Source: Mycobacterium helveticum
GTDB lineage: Bacteria; Actinomycetota; Actinomycetes; Mycobacteriales; Mycobacteriaceae
Direction of reading: 5' to 3'
Assembly: GCF_007714205.1 (NCBI RefSeq)
Contig: NZ_VMQU01000049.1
Location: 1-38,192, forward strand
DNA: 38,192 nt
Part shown: positions 1 to 8,700 of the stretch, piece by piece
Numbering within the stretch: the first letter of the stretch is position 1
Layout: the number at the start of each line of letters is the position of its first letter
Notes under the pieces: model-generated
What the model saw: the letters and a program-made list of their open reading frames with translations, nothing else
Database searches by the model: none
What the model was told of the DNA's origin: nothing
Position numbers and translations under genes: made by a program

Positions 1-2
1 AG

Positions 3-80
3 CGGGGCCGTTCCCATCACCAGATCATCGTCAACACCAATGACGCCATCATCATCATCGAAAGTGCCGCTCAACAATAA
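3..80 (+). CDS. C-terminal end of an unidentified protein (partial)
   Basis: An open frame enters from the left edge and stops at TAA 78-80. It encodes 25 visible residues ending in DAIIIIESAAQQ. The stop lies inside the first bases of the tRNA-like segment, as expected if a gene of an inserted element runs up to its attachment site. The piece is too short to identify; it could also be chance, because a second frame is open through position 123. Confidence 0.2.
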   Translation, partial: RGRSHHQIIVNTNDAIIIIESAAQQ

Positions 81-118
81 CCCAGAGGTCGCAGGTTCGA
101 ATCCTGTCCCCGCTACCA
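77..118 (+). other. 3' half of an initiator-type tRNA (attachment-site remnant)
   Basis: The segment begins in the anticodon loop (ATAACCCAG), then gives the variable region AGGTC, a T arm (stem 91-95/103-107 around TTCGAAT), the acceptor 3' strand CCCCGCT (108-114), A and CCA (116-118). From memory this matches the mycobacterial initiator tRNA-fMet from the anticodon onward. No D arm or 5' anticodon strand precedes it, and the upstream DNA looks unrelated, so it is not a functional tRNA. Tyrosine integrases commonly recombine in the anticodon or T loop and leave such a 3' copy at the far end of the element. Confidence 0.7.
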
Positions 119-122
119 GGTG

Positions 123-157
123 AAATGGCTCCCGGAGAGGTCTCCGGGGGCCATTTT
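123..157 (+). terminator. Hairpin terminator after the tRNA fragment
   Basis: AAATGGC (123-129) pairs with GCCATTT (150-156). The stem continues through a T-G pair and CCCGGAG/CTCCGGG to an AGGT loop (138-141), giving about 15 paired positions. The 3' arm ends in TTTT. It begins five bases after CCA, so it is probably the original terminator of the tRNA transcription unit. Confidence 0.7.
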
Positions 158-202
158 CGTGGAGGTTGGGACACCGGTGAGTCGGCCGTCAGGGCGCCGA
201 TG

Positions 203-1543
203 TCAGGTCATCGCTTGTCCCGGCATCACGAAGCCGAGTTTGAGCAGAGCGGTGCGGAACTTCAGCTCCTGATCCAGCGGGACGGCGAGATGTTTGTCAC
301 CGATCGGGCGGCACAACGGTTGCAACCTACGGTCGCGGGCGATGAGCGCGGCGGTGGCAGGGTCGGCACATTCGATCAAGCGAACGTGGCCGAGGTCGAC
401 GAGTTGCCCGGCTCGACGGCCGACGTCCGCCATCAGGGTGCTCAGCGCGCTGACCAGTTCGTGCTCGGTGCGCTCGGTCAGGAACGCGGTGAATTCGGAA
501 AGTTGGCGGCCCGAATCGATCGCCGAGAGCAGGCTGGTGGCCGAGACCGTCCAGACGCGGTCGGCGCTCTGTTGTGCGTAGGCGGTGAGCACGAGCCGGT
601 CCGCGGCCGGGATGTCCCCGGTGGCGACGATGTCGAGGTTGGGCAGCACCTTCAGCGGCGCAGCGGCGGCAGCGTCGGAATCGACCGGCCGGTAAGTGTC
701 GGTCAGGCCGAGCGCGTAAGCGCCGAGCTCATTGAGCCGGATTGACCGCAGGCCGTCATAGCGACTGAGGGCATCCAGGTCGTCGCTGCCCCAGTTGCCC
801 CGGAAGTCCTCGCGGGCGCCGGCCGGATGGATGTAGTCGAGGTCGACCAGGCCCAGGGTGCCGGCGTACTCGAACAGGACGGCCATGGTGTAGCGGCCTT
901 CCAGGATCGCCCAGTGGTGGTGGCCGGCGTAGCCGAGGCTGCCATACTGCGGATCGACGAGGTAGAGCTTCCATAGCGCCATCTCGTTGCGGGCGATGGT
1001 GGGGCTCATATTGCCGCGGCGCATGGAGCCGAACAGATCGTCCACGCCGATCCACTCGCCCGGTGGGCATCCGGTCAGCGCCTCGTCGACCATCTGACGG
1101 CGGGTCTTGGCCGCGGTGAGCACGTTGCGGCAGCGCTGGCCCTTGATGTTCTCGACCCGGCTGAACTCGTCGATCGGCGCGTGGGTGAGCCAACGTTGCC
1201 ATAGCTGGCGAATGACTTCCGCTGGTGGTTTGCGCAGCGCCGCAATGCCTTTCGTGGTTGGTTGGAGCCGGTTTCCGTCGAGTTTGGCCAGTCCGCCGGC
1301 CTGGATGAGCAGCGGCCAGGCGAAGCTGGCGATGGGTTCGCCCGCGTAGAAGTCGCCGTCCGCAAGGTGCGTATCGACGGCACGGATGGTCGCTGCCGAG
1401 GGGCGGCCCGTCTTGGCGCTGCACTTCACCTCGCCGGCCGCGCACAGCTCGAGCACAGTGCGCAGGTTGGTCAGGGCTTCGGACTGGGTCAGCCGCACCC
1501 GGATCTCATCGTCGACATCGTGCAGGGGGTCCACGGTGTTCAC
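203..1543 (-). CDS. Helicase-associated-domain protein (XPB/Ssl2 N-terminal-like)
   Basis: A 446-aa protein of uncertain role. The C-terminal part (about residues 300-440, beginning VLPNLDIV) resembles the helicase-associated domain next to XPB/Ssl2-type helicases in actinobacteria (Pfam Helicase_C_3 type). No Walker A or DEAD box is visible, so it is not itself a helicase. The N-terminal part is helical with possible winged-helix segments. It starts with GTG at 1543, which overlaps the stop of the preceding gene by 4 nt (GTGA), so the two are translationally coupled. It is the last gene of a tight hipB-hipA-CcbP-like-this run. Family assignment is from pattern memory; function is unknown. 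Confidence 0.6.
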   Translation of the reverse strand: MNTVDPLHDVDDEIRVRLTQSEALTNLRTVLELCAAGEVKCSAKTGRPSAATIRAVDTHLADGDFYAGEPIASFAWPLLIQAGGLAKLDGNRLQPTTKGIAALRKPPAEVIRQLWQRWLTHAPIDEFSRVENIKGQRCRNVLTAAKTRRQMVDEALTGCPPGEWIGVDDLFGSMRRGNMSPTIARNEMALWKLYLVDPQYGSLGYAGHHHWAILEGRYTMAVLFEYAGTLGLVDLDYIHPAGAREDFRGNWGSDDLDALSRYDGLRSIRLNELGAYALGLTDTYRPVDSDAAAAAPLKVLPNLDIVATGDIPAADRLVLTAYAQQSADRVWTVSATSLLSAIDSGRQLSEFTAFLTERTEHELVSALSTLMADVGRRAGQLVDLGHVRLIECADPATAALIARDRRLQPLCRPIGDKHLAVPLDQELKFRTALLKLGFVMPGQAMT

Positions 1544-1857
1544 GCTCTTTTCACCCAGCGGCGGTACGCCTCAATCCATTGCGCGCCGTCAGGGTGCGCA
1601 GTGGGCATGGGACGGTTCAGGATTGGGATGCGCTGTGTCGACGGGCCACGCGTGCAGACGGCCATGATCTGCTCGTCGTCGGCCAGGTCGATCCCGACCA
1701 CGGTCACGTCCACGCCGAGGACCACAGTCTGAAACGGCGTGGCGAGTTGCTCGTCGAGCGTGGTGTAGAAACTCGTCACGCACTCGCTGTCGTTGTAGCA
1801 ATCGACGGTCGCCTGCGCGATCAAGGCATCCAGCGTCGCGTAACTCGATCGAGCCAC
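1540..1857 (-). CDS. Small CcbP-like (calcium-binding family) protein
   Basis: A 105-aa protein beginning with GTG at 1857, four bases after the hipA stop. The pattern is an acidic N-terminal helix (DCYNDSE), a core of PFQTVVLGVDVTVVGID, then a C-terminal segment HPDGAQWIEAYRRW. This recalls the CcbP-like bacterial family (Pfam Calci_bind_CcbP), first described as a calcium-binding protein in cyanobacteria. Family membership is moderately likely; calcium binding here is inference. It overlaps the downstream helicase-associated gene by 4 nt and looks cotranscribed with hipBA. It could modulate the toxin pair or simply ride along. Confidence 0.5.
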   Translation of the reverse strand: MARSSYATLDALIAQATVDCYNDSECVTSFYTTLDEQLATPFQTVVLGVDVTVVGIDLADDEQIMAVCTRGPSTQRIPILNRPMPTAHPDGAQWIEAYRRWVKRA

Positions 1858-1861
1858 CCGC

Positions 1862-3217
1862 TCAGCCTCTCATCCTTGGGGCGGCCCCACGTTTATTGGC
1901 GGTGATCGTGTCCAGCGTTCGGCTCGGCCGTGATGATCGTTCGACGCCGCCGAACGGCTGCCCGGTTTCAAGTCGGCGCGATCGCGCCATCACCGTCTCA
2001 ATCAGGTGTTCGGACGGCCAGCCGTCGGTGATATCGGCGGGCAGGCTCTCGATGCCCGAGCGGACGTGCGTTGAGAGTTCGTCGAGCGCCTGCTCGGCTT
2101 CCCGAGCGGGAAGGCCCATGGCTTTCGCCTCGTCGAGAAGCGCCTGTCGATCCACCTTGGCAAGCGACTGCTGCGCACCGATCTTGGTGCCCATGGTTCC
2201 GGACAGCTCGGGGTATTCCAGCGTGGACAACGAATCGTAAAGGGGCGCTGCCTTAACCACTCCGTCGTGGAGCATCAGTGAGTAGTTCTTGCCGTGGCCG
2301 TCCTCGTCGCCGACGACCGCGCGAAAGGCGACCTGCTTGTAGATTTCGGTTATTTCCCGCTGCGGGGAGTCGGCGAATTCTCGAAGCACGCGGGCCATCC
2401 GTTCGGAGGGCCGACCGATCAGGTACTTGTCTTTCGGGCGAAGCCCGACGGCCTGGCACATATCCTCCTGGTGTAAGCGGTGGATTGTTCCGTCGCTGTG
2501 GACGATTCGGTCATAGCGCTCGGCGACAAGTGCGGTCTCATCGCCGATCCGCTCGATCCACACTGCGTTATCCGAGAGGCCGCATTCCCGGGACAGGGCG
2601 AGCACCAGTGCCTCGTTCTCGGCACTATAGGGCCACACAGTGGTGGGCTTGATGATATGCGTCGAGGGATACCCGTCTACCGGCATGCACCACCGCCCGT
2701 TCACGCGTGTCAGCAGCAGTTTGTCCTGAACGCCCGCCAGTGACATCCGGATTCCCTTGGTGGGGTCGGCACCCAGAGGCCTCGTCGGCAGATCCCGGAT
2801 GAGGTCGGCAAGTTCCTGCTCACTCAACGGAGACGACAGATGACCCCCGGTCGGCAACCCTTCTCCGGCAGGCACTACGACAACTGCCCCAGCGCAGTCC
2901 CACCCGTATTCGGCAAGGAGTGCCATGGCATCTGAAGGGGTTGCAGGAGCGGCGGTTAGATCGAGTTCTACGCCTCGCAGCCGTGCGGCGGCGGTCTCCA
3001 ACGCGCGACCTTCCGGAAGCAGCCCTTCCAGGAAGGAGCGTGAAACTGAGGGTGCGTTCGGTCCCGGGACCGAGGGCAGGGAGCAGGACAGGATTGGTGC
3101 ACCACCGCCGTAGCCGAGGCGGCCCTCGTCGGTGTACTCGATCACGACCTTGCGCCCCCCGGATTTCGGGGTGGCTCGCGCCGTGAGTACTCCGTGCAGC
3201 CAAATATCCAGGCTCAT
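1862..3217 (-). CDS. hipA: HipA-family serine/threonine kinase toxin
   Basis: A 451-aa protein close to the usual HipA length of about 440. HipA kinases arrest growth; E. coli HipA phosphorylates glutamyl-tRNA synthetase. Visible landmarks are an N-terminal subdomain; the ATP-loop motif SLAGVQDK (S159 aligns with the autophosphorylated Ser150 of E. coli HipA); THIIKP with K190; the catalytic loop DEDGHGKN (D306, N311); and the metal-binding PLYD (D328). All key residues are present, so the kinase should be active. About 50 basic, low-complexity residues extend past the usual end. ATG 3217 overlaps the hipB stop (ATGA), the standard antitoxin-toxin arrangement. The cellular target cannot be inferred. 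Confidence 0.93.
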   Translation of the reverse strand: MSLDIWLHGVLTARATPKSGGRKVVIEYTDEGRLGYGGGAPILSCSLPSVPGPNAPSVSRSFLEGLLPEGRALETAAARLRGVELDLTAAPATPSDAMALLAEYGWDCAGAVVVVPAGEGLPTGGHLSSPLSEQELADLIRDLPTRPLGADPTKGIRMSLAGVQDKLLLTRVNGRWCMPVDGYPSTHIIKPTTVWPYSAENEALVLALSRECGLSDNAVWIERIGDETALVAERYDRIVHSDGTIHRLHQEDMCQAVGLRPKDKYLIGRPSERMARVLREFADSPQREITEIYKQVAFRAVVGDEDGHGKNYSLMLHDGVVKAAPLYDSLSTLEYPELSGTMGTKIGAQQSLAKVDRQALLDEAKAMGLPAREAEQALDELSTHVRSGIESLPADITDGWPSEHLIETVMARSRRLETGQPFGGVERSSRPSRTLDTITANKRGAAPRMRG

Positions 3218-3465
3218 CGGGATTTCCAGCCTTGGCGAGGGCGGACCACCAGTTCGAGGTCAAGCGCGGCGAGCGTGTCGAACAGCTTCTCGATGGCCTT
3301 GGTGGCGTCGCCGGTTTCCAGTTGGGCGATGGAGAATCGGTTGGTTCGGGACCGCTCGGCCAGTTCGCTCTGGGTCAGTCCCTGGGCCTGGCGCGCAGCG
3401 CGTAGCGCACGCCCGAGCGCAGACGCTGAGCGCGCCGTCATCTCGTGACCGCCAGATGTTGCCAT
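3214..3465 (-). CDS. hipB: HipB-type XRE antitoxin and repressor
   Basis: An 83-aa protein with one helix-turn-helix (about residues 15-70: LGRALRAARQAQGLTQSELAERS, then NRFSIAQLETG). HipB proteins bind HipA and repress their own operon. It is first in the minus-strand run and overlaps hipA by 4 nt. The ATG at 3465 lacks a strong ribosome-binding site; the internal Met at residue 9 is an alternative. Inverted repeats at 3492-3510 and 3532-3551 upstream are candidate HipB operators. Confidence 0.9.
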   Translation of the reverse strand: MATSGGHEMTARSASALGRALRAARQAQGLTQSELAERSRTNRFSIAQLETGDATKAIEKLFDTLAALDLELVVRPRQGWKSR

Positions 3466-3491
3466 TTGCTCACATTAGCCTGCGCGGATCC

Positions 3492-3551
3492 TGATGACAA
3501 GAAAGCATCACATTGCAGCCATATAGGGTTGATGTTGGTTTTTTCCAACAT
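3492..3551 (-). promoter_or_regulatory. Candidate hipBA promoter with two inverted repeats
   Basis: On the minus strand TTGGAA (3548-3543) and TATATG (3525-3520) are 17 bp apart, a plausible SigA-type pair. The -35 lies inside a perfect inverted repeat, ATGTTGG-6-CCAACAT (3532-3551). A second repeat, TGATG-9-CATCA (3492-3510), lies just downstream of the -10. This is the position for HipB autorepression, and it is also upstream of the divergent jetA. This stretch is clearly AT-richer than its surroundings. Confidence 0.45.
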
Positions 3552-3678
3552 TGTGTCGTCGTGCGATCTCATGTCACGTCCAGTGCCGCCGCGACCAAGC
3601 TAAGGCAAGCTCCCGGCAGAGACGGATTTTCCCGGCGAGCGCACCCGGAATCTGTCGGGGGGATTCTCTACGCTTTCG

Positions 3679-3723
3679 GTGATGGACTACGCGGTGATGG
3701 ACTACGCGGTGATGGACTACGCG
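3679..3723 (+). repeat. 15-bp tandem repeat x3 at the jetA start
   Basis: Three identical copies of GTGATGGACTACGCG. Each provides an in-frame GTG and ATG, so slippage changes the number of start codons without shifting the frame (residues VMDYA per copy). Confidence 0.95.
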
Positions 3724-5172
3724 GCGATCGACGCGGTGCGGGAACGACACCCCGCTTGGCGACTGCTGCGTGCCGACAACTGTGCGCTGATCCTCTCCTT
3801 CCTCGGGGAGTTTTTCGTCGAGGGCAACCGCGGCGCCTGCCCGGCAAACGAGGTTGCGGCGGAGTTGGACGACCACCTACACGCGCTGAACGCCGGGATC
3901 TCCACCGGGATCTCCACCGGGATCTCCACCGGGGACGGCTCCGCGCGGTTCCCGAAGGACGCGCGGTCCTATCTGGAGGACTGGGCGGCCACCGAGTATC
4001 TGCGGCGGTTTTATCCGCGCGGCGACGACGAGGTGCACTATGAGGTCACCCCGGCGTTCGAGAAGGCCTACGCGTGGGTGATGAGCCTGAAGGGCAGGTC
4101 CTTTGTGGGGACCGAATCCAGGCTGCACACCGTGGTCGAGCTACTGCGACAGATCGTGCACGGAACCGAAGCCCAACCCGAGGTGCGGCTGGCCGAACTG
4201 CGCCGCCGCCGCGACGAACTCGACTCCGAGATCGCGGCCGTCGAAGCCGGCGTCGTCACCGTCATGGACGCGACCGGGGTCCGCGACCGCTACCAGCAGC
4301 TCTCCGCGACCGCGCGGGAACTGCTGTCGGACTTCCGCGAGGTGGAGGAGAACTTCCGGCTTCTCGACCGTGCCGCGCGAGAAAAGATCGCGGCATGGGA
4401 TGGCTCGAAGGGCGAACTGCTTGCCGAGCTGGTCGGCAGCCGCTCGGAGATCGCCGGCTCGGACCAGGGGCGCAGCTTCCAGTCGTTCTACGACTTCCTG
4501 CTCTCCGAGTCGCGTCAGACCGAACTCGCGGGGCTGCTCGCCAAGGTGTCAGCCCTCGACACGATCGAAGCCGACCAGCGCATTCGCGGCATCCACCACG
4601 ACTGGTCCGAGGCCGCCGATCGGGCGCAGCGCACGGTCCGCCAGATTTCCGAACAACTGCGCCGCTTCCTCGACGACCAGGTCTGGCTGGAGAACCGGCG
4701 CGTTCTCGACCTGGTTCGCTCGGTGGAAGTCGTTGCGCTCGAACTCCGCGACAATCCGCCGACTCTGGGTCTCGCGGTCGACCAGCCGGGTATCGAGATC
4801 GCGCTGCCGTTCGAGCGGCCCCTCTACCAACCGCCCGCGGCGGTCGCGGTCGAAAGCCGGATCGCGGTGGCCACCGAGGAGGTCGACGCCGAGCTCCTGT
4901 TCACTCAGACGTTCGTCGACCAGGCGCGCCTGGTCGAGATCGTCCGAAGCGTCCTGCCCGAGAGCTCCATGGCCCTGTTGTCCGACGTCGTCGCGATGCA
5001 CCCCATCGAGCAGGGCGCGGCGGAGATCGTCGGCTACCTCGCGCTCAGTGACGACGACGTGACGGTCGAGATGGACGACACGGACGAGACTTTGCTGGAG
5101 TACTCCGACCCCGCCGACCCGGACATCACCAGGCGGGCGAGGCTACCCAAGGTGACGGTGAGGCGAAAATGA
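3679..5172 (+). CDS. jetA: Wadjet subunit JetA (MukF-like kleisin, DUF3375)
   Basis: A 497-aa kleisin-type subunit of a Wadjet plasmid-restriction SMC complex; it bridges the JetC heads and recruits JetB. Its N-terminus (HPAWRLLRADN, ILSFLGEFF) is the DUF3375 winged-helix start. A long charged coiled coil (about residues 165-330) and an acidic C-terminus follow. The true start is unclear: a GTGATG-containing unit is repeated three times, and related proteins as I recall them begin at the equivalent of the last copy (MDYA-IDAVR), so 3712 is the best alternative. A second in-frame repeat (GIST x3) lies near residue 75. It is followed after a few bases by jetB, in the order jetA-B-C-D. Confidence 0.9.
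   Translation: MMDYAVMDYAVMDYAAIDAVRERHPAWRLLRADNCALILSFLGEFFVEGNRGACPANEVAAELDDHLHALNAGISTGISTGISTGDGSARFPKDARSYLEDWAATEYLRRFYPRGDDEVHYEVTPAFEKAYAWVMSLKGRSFVGTESRLHTVVELLRQIVHGTEAQPEVRLAELRRRRDELDSEIAAVEAGVVTVMDATGVRDRYQQLSATARELLSDFREVEENFRLLDRAAREKIAAWDGSKGELLAELVGSRSEIAGSDQGRSFQSFYDFLLSESRQTELAGLLAKVSALDTIEADQRIRGIHHDWSEAADRAQRTVRQISEQLRRFLDDQVWLENRRVLDLVRSVEVVALELRDNPPTLGLAVDQPGIEIALPFERPLYQPPAAVAVESRIAVATEEVDAELLFTQTFVDQARLVEIVRSVLPESSMALLSDVVAMHPIEQGAAEIVGYLALSDDDVTVEMDDTDETLLEYSDPADPDITRRARLPKVTVRRK
3895..3930 (+). repeat. 12-bp tandem repeat x3 inside jetA
   Basis: Three exact copies of GGGATCTCCACC encode Gly-Ile-Ser-Thr three times. They sit in the variable linker between LDDHLHALN and the conserved FPKDARSYLEDW segment, where length change is probably tolerated. 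Confidence 0.95.
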
Positions 5173-5185
5173 CGGTGTGGCGGCG

Positions 5186-5764
5186 ATGAGCACCGAACAC
5201 GCGGTGGCCAGCGCCATCATCCGGCTGATGCAGGGCGTCGTCTACCGCGAATCGGACGAGGACACCTGGCTGACGCTGGAACGCCTGGGCGCCGGTGTCC
5301 GGGACCATTTCGCCACCATCGGCGTCGACGTGGTCGTCGATGACGCCGAGGGCTATGCCTACCTTCGGTCCCGGCCCGAGGAGGACGGCGAAGAGGCGCT
5401 GCCGCGCCTGGTGCGGCGGCGCGCGCTGACCTACAACGTCAGCCTGCTGCTGGTGTTGCTGCGCAAGCGGCTCGTCGAGTTCGAGACGGCCGGCGGCGAC
5501 GGCCGGCTTGTCCTGTCCACCGATCAGATCGTGGAGATGCTGAGGCTGTTTCAGGCCGAATCCACCAACGACGCGCGCGTCGTCGACCAGGCCGAGACGA
5601 CGATCAACAAGGCGCGCGAACTCGGGTTCCTGCGGCAGCTGCGCGGCCAGAACGACCAGTGGGAGGTGCGGCGCATTCTCAAGGCCTACGTCGACGCGCA
5701 GACCTTGTCGGACTTCGCGGCCAAGCTGCGGGAGTATGCCGGAGCGGCGGCCGGCGATGAGTGA
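5186..5764 (+). CDS. jetB: Wadjet subunit JetB (MukE-like, DUF4194)
   Basis: A protein of about 192 aa, the KITE (tandem winged-helix) partner that binds the JetA kleisin. The family pattern is AIIRLMQGVVYRE near the start, then RRRALTYNVSLLLVLLRKRL, a DGRLVLSTDQIVEML segment and a wing-like ARELGFLRQL. ATG 5186 is chosen; GTG 5177, three codons earlier, is possible. It begins 13 nt after the jetA stop. Its end overlaps jetC by 8 nt (ATGAGTGA), so the two are translationally coupled. Confidence 0.9.
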   Translation: MSTEHAVASAIIRLMQGVVYRESDEDTWLTLERLGAGVRDHFATIGVDVVVDDAEGYAYLRSRPEEDGEEALPRLVRRRALTYNVSLLLVLLRKRLVEFETAGGDGRLVLSTDQIVEMLRLFQAESTNDARVVDQAETTINKARELGFLRQLRGQNDQWEVRRILKAYVDAQTLSDFAAKLREYAGAAAGDE

Positions 5765-8700
5765 CGGACTCTTCTCCATGGTCGGCCTCGGTGATACCCG
5801 ACGGGCCGGCTACCGGCTCCAGTACGCGGAAGTGTTGAACTGGGGCACGTTCGACTCCCAGGTCTGGCGGTTCACTCCCGACACCGAGACGGCGCTGCTC
5901 ACCGGGGACATCGGCTCGGGCAAGTCGACGATCGTCGACGCGCTCACCACGTTGCTGATGCCGTCCCACAAGGCCGCCTACAACAAGGCCGCCGGCGCCG
6001 AGGCCAAGGAACGCACCCTGCGCTCCTACGTCGAAGGCCACTACAAGTCCGAGCGAAACGAGGTCACCGGACGGTCGCGTGCCAAGGGCCTGCGCGAGAA
6101 CAGGCGGACCTACTCCGTCGTCCTCGGGGTGTTCACCAACCACGGCTACGACGAGACGGTCACCCTGGCCCAGGTCTTCCAGCAGCGCGACAGCACCGGG
6201 CAGCCCTACCGCTTCTTCGTCACCGCCACCAAATCCCTGTCGATCGCAGCGGATTTCGCCGACTTCGGCACGGACCTGCGCGATCTTCGCAAGAGGCTGC
6301 GTGGCACCGGCGCGGAGATCTTCGACGAATTCCCCAAGTACGCGACCTCGCTGCGCCGCCTGCTCGGAATCCGATCCGAGCAGGCGCTCGAGCTGTTCCA
6401 CCAGACCGTTTCGATGAAGTCGGTCGGCAACCTCAACGACTTCGTGCGCGACCACATGCTCGAACCGAGCGACTCGACCGAGCGGGTGCGGGACATCATC
6501 GCCCACTTCGAGGACCTGACCAAGGCGCACGACGCCGTCAAGCGCGCGCGAGAGCAGCTCGAAGCGCTCGATCCCGTCGTGGTGACCGCGGCAAAGTACG
6601 ACGCCGCACTCGCGGAGCGCGCGTCATTGGAGCGCGAGCGGTCCGCCGTCCGGCTGTTCGTCGCCGAGCTTCGCTCCGGTCTGCTCGGCGACGAGATCGC
6701 CGCGCTGGAAGCCGAGGGTGTGGGCCTGTTGAGGGAGCAGGACGCCGCCAAAGCCAGGGAGCAGAAGCTCAAACACGAACACGACGCCCTGATCGAGGAG
6801 CGCGCCAGGGCCGGCGGGGACCGCATCGGCGAATTGGAGCGACTCACCGAGGAGGCCCGTGCCCAGGCCCGGAGCCGTCGTCATGCCCGGACGCGGTTCG
6901 ATGTCGCCGTCGCCGAGGCCGGGCTGGAACCGGTCGCCGGCGGCGAGGACTTCGCGGCCCTGTCCGCGGTGGCCGCCACCGAAAGGTCGCGGCTGGCGGC
7001 GGACAAGGGAGCGCTCGACGCGGCCACGGTCGACGCGATCGGGCGGGAGCGGGAATGCCGACGGCAGTGCGGCCTCATCTCCGAGGAACTCGGCAGCCTG
7101 GAGCAACGCACTTCCAACCTGCCCGTCGAGCAGGTCGAGGTGCGCGCGGAGCTGTGTGCGGCCCTCGGGCTGACGCCTGACGACCTTCCGTATGCGGGCG
7201 AACTGCTCGACGTGACCGATGAGCACGCGCAGTGGCGGGGCGCCGCGGAGCGGGTGCTGCGCGGGTTCGCTCTCTCGCTGCTGGTGCCGCAGCAGCACTA
7301 CGACGCCGTCGCCGGCTGGGTGAACGGCGCAAGGCTGACGTTCCGCGGGCGCGGCGGCAAGCCGATCGGGGCCAAGCTGGTCTACGAAAGGGTTGCCAGA
7401 CAACGGGTTCCGCTCCAAGCGCCCGGGCGCGACGGCCTGTGGCTCGCCGACTGCATCGAGGTCAAGGACGGGCCTTTCCGCCAGTACCTCACCGACGAGC
7501 TCACGAAGCGGGCCGACTACCGATGCGCGCCGAGCCTCGAGGAGTTCCGCGGGCAGCGGCGCGCCGTGACCCGCGAGGGTCAGGTGCGTTCGGGTGAGCG
7601 CCACGAGAAGGACGACCGGCACCGCGTCGACGACCCCCGTCGCTGGGTTCTCGGCTGGGCCAACGAGCGAAAGATCGCCGCGCTTCGCGACGAGCTGGCC
7701 GGGCTGGAGGAAAAGCTCGCGACGGCGGCCGCGGAGCTGGCGAGGCTCGATGCGCAGCGGGACACGGTGCAGGCAAAGCTGCAAGCCCTCGCCCGGCTGG
7801 AGGAATACCACTCCTGGAACGACCTCGATGTCGATGAGGCCCAGGCGCGCGCACACGACCTCGACGCCGAACGCGTCCGGCTGCTGTCCGGCTCGTCGCG
7901 ACTGGAGGAGATCGCGCGGGCGCTCGCCGACAACGACGAGCAAGCCAAACTCGTGGGGGAGTCGATCGACACGCTCACCGGCAGGCTCGCGACCACGGCA
8001 GCGGCGAAAAGGCAAGCCGAGCAAGGAAAGACGCGCGACGACGAGTTTGTCGCGGCGCGCCCAGAGCACGAGCTGGCCGCAGCCCGCGCGTCGTACGCGG
8101 CCCTCGACGAACGCCTCGGAAAGAACCGCCCGGTGCGGGCCGCGGATTGTGCCGATACGGAGGCCGCGCTGTCGGCGGATCTGCATCGGCGCATCGAGCG
8201 CCTCACCGGCCAACTCAACGGCCATGCGCTGAACCTGGCCCAGTACATGAGCGAGGTCTTGCGTCGGTGGCCCGAGCTTCGCGCGGACATGGACGCCAAT
8301 GTCGAAGCCCGCCAAGACTTTTTGGCGTTCCGCGATCGCGTCGCGACCGACGACCTGCCGCGTTTCGAGGCCGAGTTCAAAGAGCAGCTCAACAAGAACG
8401 CCATCCAGGAGCTGGCGGGGTTCAACAACTGGCTGGGCAGGCAGGCGTCGGCCATCGACGAGCGCGTCGATCGCATCAACGAGGCGCTCGGCGCGGTGCC
8501 CTACAACCGGGGTCGCTACATCCGGCTGGAGAAGGAGCCCACCACCAACCAGGACATCGCGCAGTTCCGTTCGGACCTGCGCAACCTGACCAACGACAGC
8601 CTCGCAATCGACGGCGACCAGTACTCCGAGCAGCGCTTCGGAGACGTCAAGCGGATCATCGAGCGCTTCCGGGGCCGCGACGGCTACGCCGAATCCGACA

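Noticed and set aside
1..118. AGCGGGG at 1-7 is fully complementary to the acceptor strand at 108-114, suggesting a complete 118-nt tRNA with an insertion
   Set aside because: No D arm or 5' anticodon strand can be found between them, and the recognisable tRNA begins only in the anticodon loop. The match at the window edge is probably chance or a trace of the original site.
3532..3551. Rho-independent terminator
   Set aside because: The T6 run is the loop, not a tail, and no gene ends nearby on either strand; an operator is more likely.
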